Positions 1 to 9,222 are shown, counted from the first letter of the stretch. The stretch: 64,000 nucleotides of DNA from Proteiniclasticum sp. (GCF_003514505.1 NZ_DOPX01000026.1:62001-126000), one strand, 5' to 3'. Notes: a model not told the origin generated them from the sequence alone. Program-made: numbers and translations.

Positions 1-591
1 CAAGATCTCTAGGATAATGCCTTCGGGATTTCTGCCTTTCTCTGGCCACTTGGTGATTTCCACCACAACCACATCTCCAGTCTCTGCGAAATTACGGTTG
101 CTTTTTGAGATGAAAACATCATGCTGCAGTTTCTGGTCCTCTGGGCTTACAAATCCAAAGGCTTTTGTCTGTTCGTATACTCCGATGATTTTACTGTTTT
201 TTCTTTCCAGAACTTCTAGAATCTCACCCTCTGCTCGTCTTGTTCCTGCATTCTCACGAATGAGCTTCACTTGAACTTTATCTCCGTTCATTGCAGTTTT
301 CAGAGCATTCTCGGGAACAAAAATATCCCCTTTCCCTTCTCCACGGAAAACAAATCCAAATCCTCTCTTGTTCACATCAATTCTTCCCACATAAACACCA
401 TAACGCTCTGGAAGAACAATCTTCTCTTTTTTAATTTTCAGAAGAGAACCTTCTTTTAGAAGCTCCTCCACGGTATTTCTAAGTACTTTTTTTTCCTGTT
501 TATCAAACCCTAAAACTTGTGCCATCTCATCTATCGTCATAGGACGGTACTGATGGTCATTGACCATGGCCAGTATTTTCTCCACTAACAT
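1..591 (-). CDS. rnr: Ribonuclease R, N-terminal part (cut by window edge)
   Basis: RNase R is a processive 3'-5' exoribonuclease of the RNB family that degrades structured RNA in the cytoplasm. The 197 codons present show a winged-helix-like N-terminus (about residues 1-60), then a cold-shock-type OB domain (GRIDVNKRGFGFVF followed by GDIFVP, about 67-95) and a second one (FGFVSPEDQKL...DVFIS, about 145-170). The RNB catalytic domain lies outside the window. The ATG at 591 is preceded by GGAGGG seven bases upstream. The gene follows the glycolytic operon and secG, which is the common eno-secG-rnr order in clostridia, except that a hydrolase and hppA are inserted here. A possible -10 TATACT lies at 639-644, with no clear -35. 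Identity is confident for family; the C-terminus is not seen. Confidence 0.9.
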   Translation of the reverse strand, partial: MLVEKILAMVNDHQYRPMTIDEMAQVLGFDKQEKKVLRNTVEELLKEGSLLKIKKEKIVLPERYGVYVGRIDVNKRGFGFVFRGEGKGDIFVPENALKTAMNGDKVQVKLIRENAGTRRAEGEILEVLERKNSKIIGVYEQTKAFGFVSPEDQKLQHDVFISKSNRNFAETGDVVVVEITKWPEKGRNPEGIILEIL

Positions 592-759
592 ATATGCCCT
601 CCAATCTATTGGTTTTCTTACTTTTACTCGTTATCTTTAGTATACAGAAAAAGTGTGAACGATGTTCGATATTTTTTGGAATACTATATAATACTTCATT
701 ATTTTACGAACTATTTACATATTTATTCCAGAAATGATCAAAAAATACAGCAATCAAGC

Positions 760-785
760 AAAAAAAGCCGGTATATACCCGGCTT
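760..785 (-). terminator. Rho-independent terminator of hppA
   Basis: On the minus strand AGCCGG pairs with CCGGCT around a seven-base loop, followed by a run of T. It lies 12 bases past the hppA stop. Confidence 0.85.
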
Positions 786-797
786 GGATCTCAGCTT

Positions 798-2819
798 CTA
801 TGAAACAATCAGCTTCAATAATATCCCACCATACTCCACAATGACGGGGGCAAACACCAGTGCGACGATAGACATCAGCTTGATGAGTATATTCATGGAA
901 GGACCGGATGTGTCCTTGAAAGGATCTCCCACGGTGTCACCAACAATTCCTGCCGTATGAGCTTCACTTCCCTTTCCACCATGTTCTCCAGACTCAATAT
1001 ATTTCTTTGCATTGTCCCACGCCCCACCGGCATTGGACATCATAATAGCAAGCAAAACTCCAGTGACAACAGCTCCAGCTATAAGTCCTCCAAGGGTTTC
1101 AGCTCCAAGAAGAAGCCCCACCCCCACGGGAATGACAACAGCCAGCACACCAGGAAGAATCATCTCACGAAGGGCAGCTTTTGTGGAAATGGCTACACAT
1201 CTGTCATAATCTGGCTTTCCTGAGCCATCCATGATTCCATCGATCTCTTTAAACTGCCTTCTTACCTCCATGACCATTTCATTGGCTGCCTTTCCAACAG
1301 AGTTCATGGTAAGCGCAGCAAAAAGAAACGGAAGCATTCCGCCGATAAAGAGTCCTACCAGACTTAATGGATTCAGAAGATTGATGCTGGATAACCCTAC
1401 ACTTTCTGCATAGGAAGCAAAAAGAGACAGTGCCGTTAGAGCCGCTGAGCCAATGGCAAATCCTTTTCCCATGGCAGCCGTTGTATTTCCTACAGAATCC
1501 AGCTTATCTGTGATTTCGCGCACTTCAGGTGGAAGATCCGCCATCTGTGCAATCCCCCCCGCATTGTCCGCTATGGGGCCATAGGCATCCACTGCAACGG
1601 TGATTCCTGTCGTAGAAAGCATACCCACCGCCGCTAGAGATATTCCATAAAGCCCCATGGTGGCATTCTCATTCCCTCCCATGACAAAGTAAGAGAGGAG
1701 CACTCCAAGGACAATCAGCACCGTAGGCACCATGGTGGAAAACATGCCAACGCCTAGACCAGATATGATGTTGGTTGCAGATCCTGTCACTGAATCCAGC
1801 GCGATGGTCTTGACACTCCTGAAGTCTGCCGAGGTATAGACTTCTGTGATTCTCCCGATTAGAATTCCGATGATGAGACCCGCAGTTACCGCGAAAAATG
1901 CATTGTAGGAATCCAGCACTACTTTACTTAAAATAAAAGTGCCCACCATAACAAGAAGCCCCGCCGTATAGGTTCCTGTATTTAGTGCTTTCTGCGGATT
2001 TTCCCCATTAGCCTTTGTTGCTATGATGATGCCTATAATAGAGGCTATGATACCTATGGATGAGAGGACCAGTGGAAATACGGCTCCATACTGTTCAAGG
2101 ACCAGGTAGCCAAGGGTTACAGAAGAAATGATGGAACCCACATAGGATTCAAAAAGATCAGCGCCCATTCCAGCTACATCTCCCACATTGTCTCCGACAT
2201 TGTCTGCTATAACAGCAGGATTCCGGGGATCATCCTCGGGGATATGCGCTTCCACCTTGCCCACAAGATCCGCACCAACATCAGCGGCTTTTGTGAAGAT
2301 TCCTCCACCCACTCTGGCAAAAAGTGCGATAGAAGACGCACCTAAGGCAAATCCTGTAAGAGGAATCGCATCCTCTGAAAAGATTGTCAATAAAAACCCG
2401 ATACCGATAACTCCTAATCCCACGACGCAAAGTCCCATGACTGCTCCACCGGAAAAAGCGATACGAAGCGCTTTATTCTGACTGTGACGTGCCGCTTCCG
2501 CGGTTCGCACATTGGCTTTCGTTGCAACCACCATTCCTAAAAATCCGGCTAGGATTGAAAAAACTGCACCCACAAGGAAGGCGAAGGCGGAACGGAGATC
2601 CACTGCAATAATCAGAATAAAAAAAACAGCGGTGATGAACAAACTGAGATATTTGTATTCACTCTTCAGAAAAGCCAAAGCCCCCCTGTGAATGTACTCA
2701 GAAATCTCTTTCATTCGTTCAGAACCACTGTCCTGTTTTCTGATGTGCAACGCCAGCAGAAAAGCCCAAAAAATCGAAAACATCCCAACAACACCCGTCA
2801 CAAGAAAAACCGTTTCCAT
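798..2819 (-). CDS. hppA: Membrane-bound K+-dependent pyrophosphatase (ion pump)
   Basis: This 673-residue, multi-spanning membrane protein hydrolyses pyrophosphate and uses the energy to pump H+ or Na+ across the cytoplasmic membrane. The substrate-site motifs are visible: DVGADLVGKVE (residues 180-190), then DDPRNPAVIADNVGD near 196-210 and a second DNVGD-type acidic cluster. GNTTAAMGKG near residue 450 carries the alanine typical of the K+-dependent subfamily; K+-independent enzymes have lysine there. Whether the pumped ion is H+ or Na+ cannot be decided by eye. The start at 2819 was chosen because METVFLV begins the first membrane helix and GGGGG precedes it; an in-frame start 45 bases upstream would add a hydrophilic tail without a better site. 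It probably shares a transcript with the hydrolase 50 bases upstream, although TATAAT occurs in that gap. Confidence 0.95.
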   Translation of the reverse strand: METVFLVTGVVGMFSIFWAFLLALHIRKQDSGSERMKEISEYIHRGALAFLKSEYKYLSLFITAVFFILIIAVDLRSAFAFLVGAVFSILAGFLGMVVATKANVRTAEAARHSQNKALRIAFSGGAVMGLCVVGLGVIGIGFLLTIFSEDAIPLTGFALGASSIALFARVGGGIFTKAADVGADLVGKVEAHIPEDDPRNPAVIADNVGDNVGDVAGMGADLFESYVGSIISSVTLGYLVLEQYGAVFPLVLSSIGIIASIIGIIIATKANGENPQKALNTGTYTAGLLVMVGTFILSKVVLDSYNAFFAVTAGLIIGILIGRITEVYTSADFRSVKTIALDSVTGSATNIISGLGVGMFSTMVPTVLIVLGVLLSYFVMGGNENATMGLYGISLAAVGMLSTTGITVAVDAYGPIADNAGGIAQMADLPPEVREITDKLDSVGNTTAAMGKGFAIGSAALTALSLFASYAESVGLSSINLLNPLSLVGLFIGGMLPFLFAALTMNSVGKAANEMVMEVRRQFKEIDGIMDGSGKPDYDRCVAISTKAALREMILPGVLAVVIPVGVGLLLGAETLGGLIAGAVVTGVLLAIMMSNAGGAWDNAKKYIESGEHGGKGSEAHTAGIVGDTVGDPFKDTSGPSMNILIKLMSIVALVFAPVIVEYGGILLKLIVS

Positions 2820-2869
2820 AACATACCCCCATAATATTATGATGAATGAGTTCTCATGTTCCAATGTTA

Positions 2870-3847
2870 TTATAATTTTTCTAAAAATTCAATAAGTTTA
2901 TCCAAGAAATCCTCATGAAGAGGTAAATTTTCCATACTGTAAGTGGCCAGATTTCCTTCCCGGTCCAGGGGAGAATCCTTCAGTATGTGATTCATGCCTG
3001 CAATGACTTCCAGTTTCCCCTCCTGGGAAGCTTCATAAAGAACAGACGCATCTTCCACAGGCACTTGAAGATCCCTGTCTCCGTGCATCACAAGCACAGG
3101 AACAGCTATCTCTTCCATGAGCTTTACAGGATCATAAGCGAACCAGGAAATGAGATAAGGCTGCACAGAGGGCCGAAAAAGAGAAAACAAGGAAACAGGA
3201 ACCTTCGGAACCTCGACTCCATTTTTTAGAGAGGCAACAATCGGTTCTGCAAGGTCCGCCAGATCCTGATCTGCAGATTTCAGCTGATTTAGTATAAGCT
3301 CATCCGCGGGTAACGCGGACCCGGAAACAAGAATCAGCGCATCATAAAGAGACGCCTTCAACATAGCCGCTTCTGCGATCAATGCGCCTTCACTGTGTCC
3401 TAAAAGAATGAGTCTGGAATATCCAAGTGATTTCAGCTCTTCTGAAATCCTCACCACATCCTCGATGGCAAGATCGAAAGTAAGCTCGCTTTCTTTCTTC
3501 ACAAGATCTTTGCTTCCTCCAATGCCTCGCTTGTCATACCGAAGAGTCGCATATCCATTTTGTGCAAGTGCTTCCGCAAGAAGCTTCAAATGATTGTTTC
3601 CTTGAGCCTGAGGGTTGTTCCCATTGCGATCCGTAGGTCCTGATCCCGGGACAAGTATCACCACAGCTTCTATGATCTTATCTGCAGGATACATCATAGA
3701 ACCATGCAGTGTTCCTTCCTGAACCTGCAGCACAAATGGTTCCTCTGGAAATGCACTTTTCACATCATCTTTTTCTTCCTTGCCGCAAGCAGTTAAAGTC
3801 AGAAGACTTAAGGCAAACATAGTTAAAACTAATTTCGTTACATTCAT
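2870..3847 (-). CDS. Alpha/beta-hydrolase lipoprotein
   Basis: A 325-residue protein with a lipoprotein signal: MNVTKLVLTMFALSLLTLTAC, lipobox LTAC with the cysteine at about residue 21, so it is expected on the outer face of the membrane. The mature part is an alpha/beta hydrolase: oxyanion region VPGSGPTDRNG, the RYDKRGIGGS strand, nucleophile elbow GHSEG with serine, the acid in MHGDRDLQVP and the catalytic histidine in GMNHILKD. This resembles secreted serine esterases or acyl hydrolases of unknown substrate. The start at 3847 has GGGGGAG eight bases upstream; the seven extra upstream codons add charged residues before the signal. It lies between secG and hppA, an insertion into the usual secG-rnr order. 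Substrate unknown. Confidence 0.85.
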   Translation of the reverse strand: MNVTKLVLTMFALSLLTLTACGKEEKDDVKSAFPEEPFVLQVQEGTLHGSMMYPADKIIEAVVILVPGSGPTDRNGNNPQAQGNNHLKLLAEALAQNGYATLRYDKRGIGGSKDLVKKESELTFDLAIEDVVRISEELKSLGYSRLILLGHSEGALIAEAAMLKASLYDALILVSGSALPADELILNQLKSADQDLADLAEPIVASLKNGVEVPKVPVSLFSLFRPSVQPYLISWFAYDPVKLMEEIAVPVLVMHGDRDLQVPVEDASVLYEASQEGKLEVIAGMNHILKDSPLDREGNLATYSMENLPLHEDFLDKLIEFLEKL

Positions 3848-3865
3848 ACCGTATCTCCCCCAACG

Positions 3866-3891
3866 CAAAAATGCTGCCCGAAGGCAGCATT
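3866..3891 (-). terminator. Terminator after secG
   Basis: AATGCTGCC pairs with GGCAGCATT around a CGAA/TTCG tetraloop, followed on the minus strand by TTTTTG. It separates secG from the hydrolase gene and leaves little room for a promoter for the latter, so partial read-through or a promoter inside secG is likely. Confidence 0.85.
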
Positions 3892-3896
3892 CATCA

Positions 3897-4127
3897 CTAA
3901 ATCATATTCATTGCTATGGTATTAATTGCAAACAAGATCGCAGTAATCACAGTAAGCTTCTTCAGGAAAGCTTCCCCGGTTCTTCCACGGTTTTTGCTGA
4001 AGAATGAGTCCTGTGAGCTTCCACCTGTAAGACCCTTCAGTCCGTCAGACTTGCTCTGCTGCATTAAAACCAGCGCAATCATAATAATGGCCAGAATAAA
4101 TTCCACAATAATCAAAACAGTTTCCAT
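3897..4127 (-). CDS. secG: Preprotein translocase subunit SecG
   Basis: A 76-residue SecG, the small non-essential subunit of the SecYEG protein-export channel. It has the typical layout: first membrane helix (METVLIIVEFILAIIMIALV, residues 1-20), the conserved cytoplasmic loop QQSKSDGLKGLTGGSSQ followed by RGRTGEAFLKKLT, and a second helix (about 56-74). The family length is 70-80 residues. A GGAGGG ribosome site lies just before the start. It follows eno, as in many Firmicutes, but has its own promoter (TTGTGG/TAGAAT) and is separated from eno by a terminator, so it need not depend on glycolytic transcription. Confidence 0.95.
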   Translation of the reverse strand: METVLIIVEFILAIIMIALVLMQQSKSDGLKGLTGGSSQDSFFSKNRGRTGEAFLKKLTVITAILFAINTIAMNMI

Positions 4128-4155
4128 ACTATCCCTCCTGATTCACTAACATCTT

Positions 4156-4184
4156 ATTCTAGCATACTTCTTCTTCTGCCACAA
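4156..4184 (-). promoter_or_regulatory. Probable secG promoter
   Basis: On the minus strand -35 TTGTGG (4179-4184), 17-base spacer and extended -10 TGC-TAGAAT (4156-4161). The transcript would begin about 22 bases before the secG start. Confidence 0.6.
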
Positions 4185-4261
4185 TAAGAGGATACAATTC
4201 CATGTGATTTCTCTCTCCTATGATACCATAAAAGTCCTCTACCTCATAGATTTTGCAGAAA

Positions 4262-4295
4262 ATAACAGAGGTGCTTTCAAAAGAAAGCACCTCTG
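4262..4295 (-). terminator. Terminator of the glycolytic operon after eno
   Basis: CAGAGGTGCTTTC pairs perfectly with GAAAGCACCTCTG around a four-base loop (4266-4295), followed on the minus strand by TTATTTT. The long perfect stem makes this a strong terminator. Confidence 0.85.
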
Positions 4296-4313
4296 ACTAT
4301 TTACGTTAAAGCA

Positions 4314-5609
4314 CTACTTCTTCAGGTTGAAGAATCCGTTCAGACCTCTGTACTGAGCTACTTCATCCAGTTCTTCTTCAATTCTGAGAAGCTGGTTGTA
4401 CTTCGCAACTCTTTCACTTCTGGCAGGAGCACCTGTCTTGATCTGACCTGCATTGAGAGCAACAGCCAGGTCAGCGATGGTCGCATCTTCAGTTTCTCCA
4501 GATCTGTGGGAGATGACTGCAGTGTATCCAGCTCTGTTTGCCATTTCAATAGCATCCAGTGTTTCTGTCAGGGAACCAATCTGGTTCAGCTTGATCAGAA
4601 TGGAGTTTGCAACGCCTCTTTCGATACCCATCTTCAGTCTTTCTACGTTAGTTACGAACAGATCGTCTCCTACAAGCTGAATCTTGCCGCCAAGCTTTTC
4701 TGTGATCAGCTTCCAGCCTTCCCAATCTTCTTCAGCCATTCCATCTTCAATGGAGATGATTGGATACTTTTCAACCAGTTCAGCATAGTAGTCTACCATT
4801 TCAGCTGGTGTAAGCTTTCTGCCTTCACCCTTCAGGTTGTACATACCATCTTCGAAGAACTCAGAAGAAGCTGGGTCCAGAGCAATAAACATATCCTTGC
4901 CTGGTGTGAATCCTGCTTTTTCAATGGCTTCAATGATAACCTGAATTGCTTCTTCATTGGAGTTCAGGTTTGGAGCGAATCCACCTTCATCACCAACACC
5001 AGTAGCAAGTCCCTTGTTCTTCAGGATACCCTTCAGCACATGGTAAGTCTGTGAGCACATCTGAATTGCCTGGGAGAAGCTTTCTGCTCCTAAAGGCATA
5101 ATCATGAACTCCTGAAGATCCACGTTGTTGTCTGCATGGGATCCACCATTGATGATGTTCATCATTGGTGCTGGAAGAGTCTTGGCATTTACGCCTCCGA
5201 TGTACTGATAAAGTGGAAGACCTAAAGAGCCTGCCGCAGCCTTAGCCACTGCCAGAGAAACACCCAGGATTGCATTGGCACCAAGGTTGCCCTTGTTCTT
5301 GGTTCCGTCCAGCTCAATCATCAGCTTGTCGATCATCACCTGATCAAATACGTTGAGTCCAATGATTTCAGCAGCGATCTTGTCGTTAACATTCTCTACT
5401 GCCTTCAGAACACCCTTACCGCCAAATACTTCCTTGTCACCATCTCTCAGCTCAACTGCTTCGAACATACCTGTGGAAGCACCTGATGGAACAGCTGCGC
5501 GTCCTACAGTGCCATCTTCCAGATATACTTCCACTTCAACAGTTGGGAATGCTCTGGAGTCCAGAATCTGTCTTGCAACAACATCAATAATTTCTACGTA
5601 GTTTTTCAT
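4314..5609 (-). CDS. eno: Enolase
   Basis: Enolase (431 residues, the normal length) converts 2-phosphoglycerate to phosphoenolpyruvate. Visible hallmarks are the N-terminal ARQILDSRAFPTVEVEV, the acid in GDEGGFAPNL, metal ligands in IALDPASSEF, SIEDGMAEEDW and GDDLFVTN, the catalytic lysine in LIKLNQIGSLTET and the C-terminal SHRSGETEDATIADLAVA. The start at 5609 (MKNYVEI) has AAGGAGGAA eight bases upstream; an open extension of eight codons runs through that site and is not used. It is the last gene of the cggR-gap-pgk-tpiA-gpmI-eno operon, 40 bases after gpmI, and is followed by a strong terminator. Confidence 0.98.
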   Translation of the reverse strand: MKNYVEIIDVVARQILDSRAFPTVEVEVYLEDGTVGRAAVPSGASTGMFEAVELRDGDKEVFGGKGVLKAVENVNDKIAAEIIGLNVFDQVMIDKLMIELDGTKNKGNLGANAILGVSLAVAKAAAGSLGLPLYQYIGGVNAKTLPAPMMNIINGGSHADNNVDLQEFMIMPLGAESFSQAIQMCSQTYHVLKGILKNKGLATGVGDEGGFAPNLNSNEEAIQVIIEAIEKAGFTPGKDMFIALDPASSEFFEDGMYNLKGEGRKLTPAEMVDYYAELVEKYPIISIEDGMAEEDWEGWKLITEKLGGKIQLVGDDLFVTNVERLKMGIERGVANSILIKLNQIGSLTETLDAIEMANRAGYTAVISHRSGETEDATIADLAVALNAGQIKTGAPARSERVAKYNQLLRIEEELDEVAQYRGLNGFFNLKK

Positions 5610-5649
5610 GAATGAATTCCTCCTTGGAATCAAATATATTTTTTGTTGG

Positions 5650-7182
5650 TTACTTGGTTAGCAGGGAATGTCCTGTCATTTCCACAGGAATCTCAAGACC
5701 CATCTCTTCCAGCATGGTTGGCGCTAAATCAGCAAGCTTGCCGCCTTCCATGAGTTTCTTCTCTGGATTGTTGGTCACATAAATTAGAGGTACTGGATTT
5801 GTTGTATGGGCGGTCATTGGACCACCAGTAACATAATCGATGAGCTGCTCTGCATTTCCATGGTCTGCTGTGACAAACACCGTTCCATTCTTTTCAAGAA
5901 CCTTATCAATGACTCTCTTCATGAAGGTGTCTATATTCTCCAGAGCATTCACTACAGCTTCCATGACGCCGGTATGACCTACCATGTCAGGATTTGCATA
6001 GTTCAGGATCACAAGACCGTAGTCTTCATTGTCCATGGCCTCGCAAACTTTCTCAGTGATACCTTCTGCACTCATTTCTGGTTTCAAATCATAAGTGGCC
6101 ACCTTTGGTGATGCCACAAGCACACGGTCTTCTCCAGTATTCGGCACTTCCACGCCACCATTGAAGAAGAAAGTAACGTGAGCATACTTTTCAGTCTCCG
6201 CAATTCTCAGCTGCTTGATGCCATGATCTGCCACATACTTACCTAATGTGTTGTCGAAATTCGTTGGCAGATAAGCCACATGGACATTCTCCAGTGTGTT
6301 GTCGTACTGTGTTAAGGTAACATAGGTCAGATCCAGAGTTTCTCTTTCAAAGCCTGCGAATACCTTATCATTCAGCGCTCTTGTCATTTCTCTTCCACGA
6401 TCCGGTCTGAAGTTGTAGAAAATGACAGAATCACCATTTTTGATGGTGGCTGTGGGGTTTCCTTCTGTTCCAATCACAGTAGGCAGTACAAATTCGTCCG
6501 TCACTCCACCTGCATAAGTATCTACCATGCATGCTTCAGCGGACTCCTTGTATTCTCCCTTGCCATACACAAGAGCATTGTAAGCTTTCTCCACTCTTTC
6601 CCATCTGTTGTCTCTATCCATGGCGTAATAACGTCCACTGATGGTCGCAATCTTTCCAACACCAACCTCTGAAAAATAAGCTTCCAGCTCTTTGACAAAC
6701 TCGATACCGGAGGTTGGGGACACATCTCTGCCGTCCATGAATCCATGAACATAAACACGGCTTAGGCCTTTATCTTTTGCAAGCTTTACCAGTGCTTTGA
6801 TGTGATCAATGTGGGAGTGGACTCCTCCATTGGATAAAAGCCCAAGAAGGTGAAGATCTCCACCATTCTTTATAGCATTGTCCACAGCAAGATTCAGGTT
6901 CTCATTGCTGAAGAAATTCCCTGTCTTGATTTCGTGGGTAATTTTGGTCAGTTCCTGGAAGATGACTCTTCCGGCACCGATGTTCATATGGCCAACTTCT
7001 GAGTTTCCCATCTGTCCTTCGGGAAGACCCACCGCAAGACCTGAAGCCTCTATGGTAGTATGAGGATAGTTTTCCCAGTAGTAGTCAAAATTGGGAAGAT
7101 TTGCAGCTTTTACCGCATTTCCCAGGGTGTTGTCTGTTAAGCCGAATCCGTCCAGGATCATCAGCATTACAGGTTTTTTCAT
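5650..7182 (-). CDS. gpmI: 2,3-bisphosphoglycerate-independent phosphoglycerate mutase
   Basis: A 510-residue cofactor-independent mutase of the alkaline phosphatase superfamily that interconverts 3- and 2-phosphoglycerate using two Mn2+. The N-terminus MILDGFGL carries the first metal aspartate, GNSEVGHMNIGAGR contains the phosphoserine nucleophile (Ser61), HGFMDGRDVSP and NFRPDRGREMTRAL are substrate-site motifs, and the C-terminal VFVTADHGNAEQ plus TAHTTNPVP supply the remaining metal ligands. Length is normal. The ATG at 7182 has GGAGGAA seven bases upstream. It is separated from tpiA by 86 bases containing a perfect hairpin, and from eno by 40 bases. Confidence 0.98.
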   Translation of the reverse strand: MKKPVMLMILDGFGLTDNTLGNAVKAANLPNFDYYWENYPHTTIEASGLAVGLPEGQMGNSEVGHMNIGAGRVIFQELTKITHEIKTGNFFSNENLNLAVDNAIKNGGDLHLLGLLSNGGVHSHIDHIKALVKLAKDKGLSRVYVHGFMDGRDVSPTSGIEFVKELEAYFSEVGVGKIATISGRYYAMDRDNRWERVEKAYNALVYGKGEYKESAEACMVDTYAGGVTDEFVLPTVIGTEGNPTATIKNGDSVIFYNFRPDRGREMTRALNDKVFAGFERETLDLTYVTLTQYDNTLENVHVAYLPTNFDNTLGKYVADHGIKQLRIAETEKYAHVTFFFNGGVEVPNTGEDRVLVASPKVATYDLKPEMSAEGITEKVCEAMDNEDYGLVILNYANPDMVGHTGVMEAVVNALENIDTFMKRVIDKVLEKNGTVFVTADHGNAEQLIDYVTGGPMTAHTTNPVPLIYVTNNPEKKLMEGGKLADLAPTMLEEMGLEIPVEMTGHSLLTK

Positions 7183-7210
7183 GAATATTCCTCCAGTTTG
7201 TCTTTAGATC

Positions 7211-7235
7211 GCAGGGAAGAATGAGTCTTCCCTGC
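7211..7235 (-). other. Intercistronic hairpin between tpiA and gpmI
   Basis: A perfect ten-base stem (GCAGGGAAGA with TCTTCCCTGC) and five-base loop, without a T-run on the minus strand. It is better explained as an mRNA processing or stability element inside the glycolytic operon than as a terminator. Confidence 0.6.
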
Positions 7236-7268
7236 TCTTGGAAGCTTCGCTTCTTCACAATAATAGAC

Positions 7269-8015
7269 TTAGAAATTTACAATCTTTGAAAAATCGTCTG
7301 CTAAAAGACTGGCTCCACCAACGAGTGCGCCATCGATGTCAGACATGCCCATCTGTTCCTTGATGGTGCTTGGCTTTACAGAACCGCCATACTGAATACG
7401 AACGGCTGAAGCGATTGCAGCACCATACAGAGTACCAACCATATCTCTAATTTGCCCAATGGTCTCATTGGCTTGCTCACTTGTTGCTGTCTTTCCTGTG
7501 CCAATGGCCCAGATTGGTTCATAAGCAATGACGGTTTCTTTTGCATCTTCAGGGCTTACTTCAAAGAACGCTTTGTTGATCTGATTTTCAATTACATCCT
7601 TGGTGGTTCCGTTTTCTCTTTCTTCCAGAGATTCTCCCACACAAAGGATTGGCTTCAGACCATGTCTGTATGCTGTTTTCAGCTTCATGTTCACAGTCTC
7701 GTCTGTTTCATTGAAGTACTGTCTTCTTTCAGAATGTCCGATGATGACATATTCCACTCCGAGAGCAGTCAGCATCGCAGGTGCGATTTCACCGGTGAAT
7801 GCGCCTTTCTCTTCGAAATGCATATTCTGTGCACCCACTTTAACATTGGTGCCTTTCAGCTCTTCCACAAGTGCGGGAAGCTGAATGTAAGGAGCACAGA
7901 TGACAACATCTGCTTCTGCATCCTTCACCAGTTCCTTCAGTTCTCTTGCAACTTTCACCGCTTCTTCCACAGTGTAGTGCATCTTCCAGTTACCAGCAAT
8001 AATTGGCTTACGCAT
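7269..8015 (-). CDS. tpiA: Triose-phosphate isomerase
   Basis: A 248-residue TIM-barrel enzyme interconverting dihydroxyacetone phosphate and glyceraldehyde 3-phosphate. All catalytic elements are present: GNWKMH with Lys11, the electrophilic histidine in VIIGHSERRQYF, the base glutamate and flexible loop in AYEPIWAIGTGKTAT, and the phosphate-binding IQYGGSVKP and GALVGGASL. Length is normal. AGAGGAGGCG precedes the ATG at 8015, and pgk ends 13 bases upstream, so the two are transcribed and probably translated together. Confidence 0.98.
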   Translation of the reverse strand: MRKPIIAGNWKMHYTVEEAVKVARELKELVKDAEADVVICAPYIQLPALVEELKGTNVKVGAQNMHFEEKGAFTGEIAPAMLTALGVEYVIIGHSERRQYFNETDETVNMKLKTAYRHGLKPILCVGESLEERENGTTKDVIENQINKAFFEVSPEDAKETVIAYEPIWAIGTGKTATSEQANETIGQIRDMVGTLYGAAIASAVRIQYGGSVKPSTIKEQMGMSDIDGALVGGASLLADDFSKIVNF

Positions 8016-8028
8016 TATGTCGCCTCCT

Positions 8029-9222
8029 CTATTTATCGTTCAGGGCTGCAATACCAGGAAGAACCTTGCCTTCCAGGAACTCAAGTGATGCGCCGCCTCC
8101 AGTGGAGATGTGGCTCATCTTGTCACCAAATCCAAGAATGTTGACCGCAGCAGCAGAGTCTCCTCCACCGATGACTGTTGTCGCATCCGCTTCTGCCATA
8201 GCTTCCGCTACTGCGATGGTTCCTTTGGCAAAATTCTCAAATTCGAAGACACCCATTGGCCCGTTCCAGATAACGGTTTTCGCGCCCTTTACCGCATCTG
8301 CATAAAGCTTCGCGGACTTTGGTCCAATATCCAGTCCCATATATCCTTCAGGAATATTCTGGTCTTCTGTTGTTACAGGTTCTGCATCTGCACTGAACTT
8401 GTCTGCAACCACGTTATCCACAGGAAGAAGAAGCTCAACGCCTTTTTCCTTGGCTTTGTCCATCATATCCTTCGCGTAATCTACTTTATCTTCTTCCAGA
8501 AGAGAAGTTCCTACGGTATATCCCATTGCCTTCAGGAAGGTATAGCTCATACCGCCACCTATGATGAGGGTATCCACTTTATCCAGAAGCGCATTGATGA
8601 CATTGATCTTGTCTGAAACCTTCGCTCCACCAAGAATCGCAACAAATGGTCTTACTGGATTGTTTACCGCTTCTCCCAGGAACTTCAGTTCCTTGTTGAT
8701 GAGATATCCGGCAACGGCAGTATCCACAAACTTTGTTACACCTTCTGTGGAGGAGTGGGCTCTATGTGCGGTACCGAATGCATCATTCACATATACCTCA
8801 CAAAGCTCGGAAAGATCTTTGGAGAAGGCTTCTCCATTTTTGCTTTCTTCTGTTCTGAATCTGGTGTTCTCCAGAAGAACCACGTCTCCGTCGTTCATCT
8901 CTGAAACGGCTTTACGTGCATTCGCACCTACCACTTCATCATCTGCTGCAAAAACAACTTCCTTCTCAAGAAGTTCTGAAAGTCTTTTTGCTACTGGAGC
9001 CAGTGTGAACTTGGCATCTGGTCCCTTTGGTTTTCCAAGATGGGAACAGAGAATGACTCTTCCTCCATTGTCCATGAGATACTTGATGGTTGGCAGTGCG
9101 CCTAAGAGTCTGTTTTCATCGGTGATGGTTCCGTCTTTCAGCGGTACGTTGAAGTCGCATCGGACCAGTACTTTCTTGCCTGAAACCTTTATGTCTTCAA
9201 TGGTCTTTTTATTATAACTCAT
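8029..9222 (-). CDS. pgk: Phosphoglycerate kinase
   Basis: A 397-residue kinase making ATP and 3-phosphoglycerate from 1,3-bisphosphoglycerate. Features: KVLVRCDFNVPLKDG at the N-terminus, substrate-binding SHLGKPKG and NDAFGTAHRAHSS, hinge VAILGGAKVSDK and the nucleotide-binding C-terminal GGGDSAAAV followed by HISTGGGASLEFLEG. The ATG at 9222 was chosen because GAGGTG lies six bases upstream; a GTG three codons earlier is part of that ribosome site itself. It follows gap by 85 bases that include a hairpin. Confidence 0.98.
   Translation of the reverse strand: MSYNKKTIEDIKVSGKKVLVRCDFNVPLKDGTITDENRLLGALPTIKYLMDNGGRVILCSHLGKPKGPDAKFTLAPVAKRLSELLEKEVVFAADDEVVGANARKAVSEMNDGDVVLLENTRFRTEESKNGEAFSKDLSELCEVYVNDAFGTAHRAHSSTEGVTKFVDTAVAGYLINKELKFLGEAVNNPVRPFVAILGGAKVSDKINVINALLDKVDTLIIGGGMSYTFLKAMGYTVGTSLLEEDKVDYAKDMMDKAKEKGVELLLPVDNVVADKFSADAEPVTTEDQNIPEGYMGLDIGPKSAKLYADAVKGAKTVIWNGPMGVFEFENFAKGTIAVAEAMAEADATTVIGGGDSAAAVNILGFGDKMSHISTGGGASLEFLEGKVLPGIAALNDK

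Noticed and set aside
657..667. GAAC-GAT-GTTC, resembling a LexA box upstream of rnr
   Set aside because: The Firmicute LexA box needs four bases between the arms (GAAC-N4-GTTC); here there are three, and no SOS gene is next to it.
8561..9217. Open frame of 218 codons opposite pgk
   Set aside because: Mirror of the pgk codon pattern, low-complexity Ser-rich product, no start signal.
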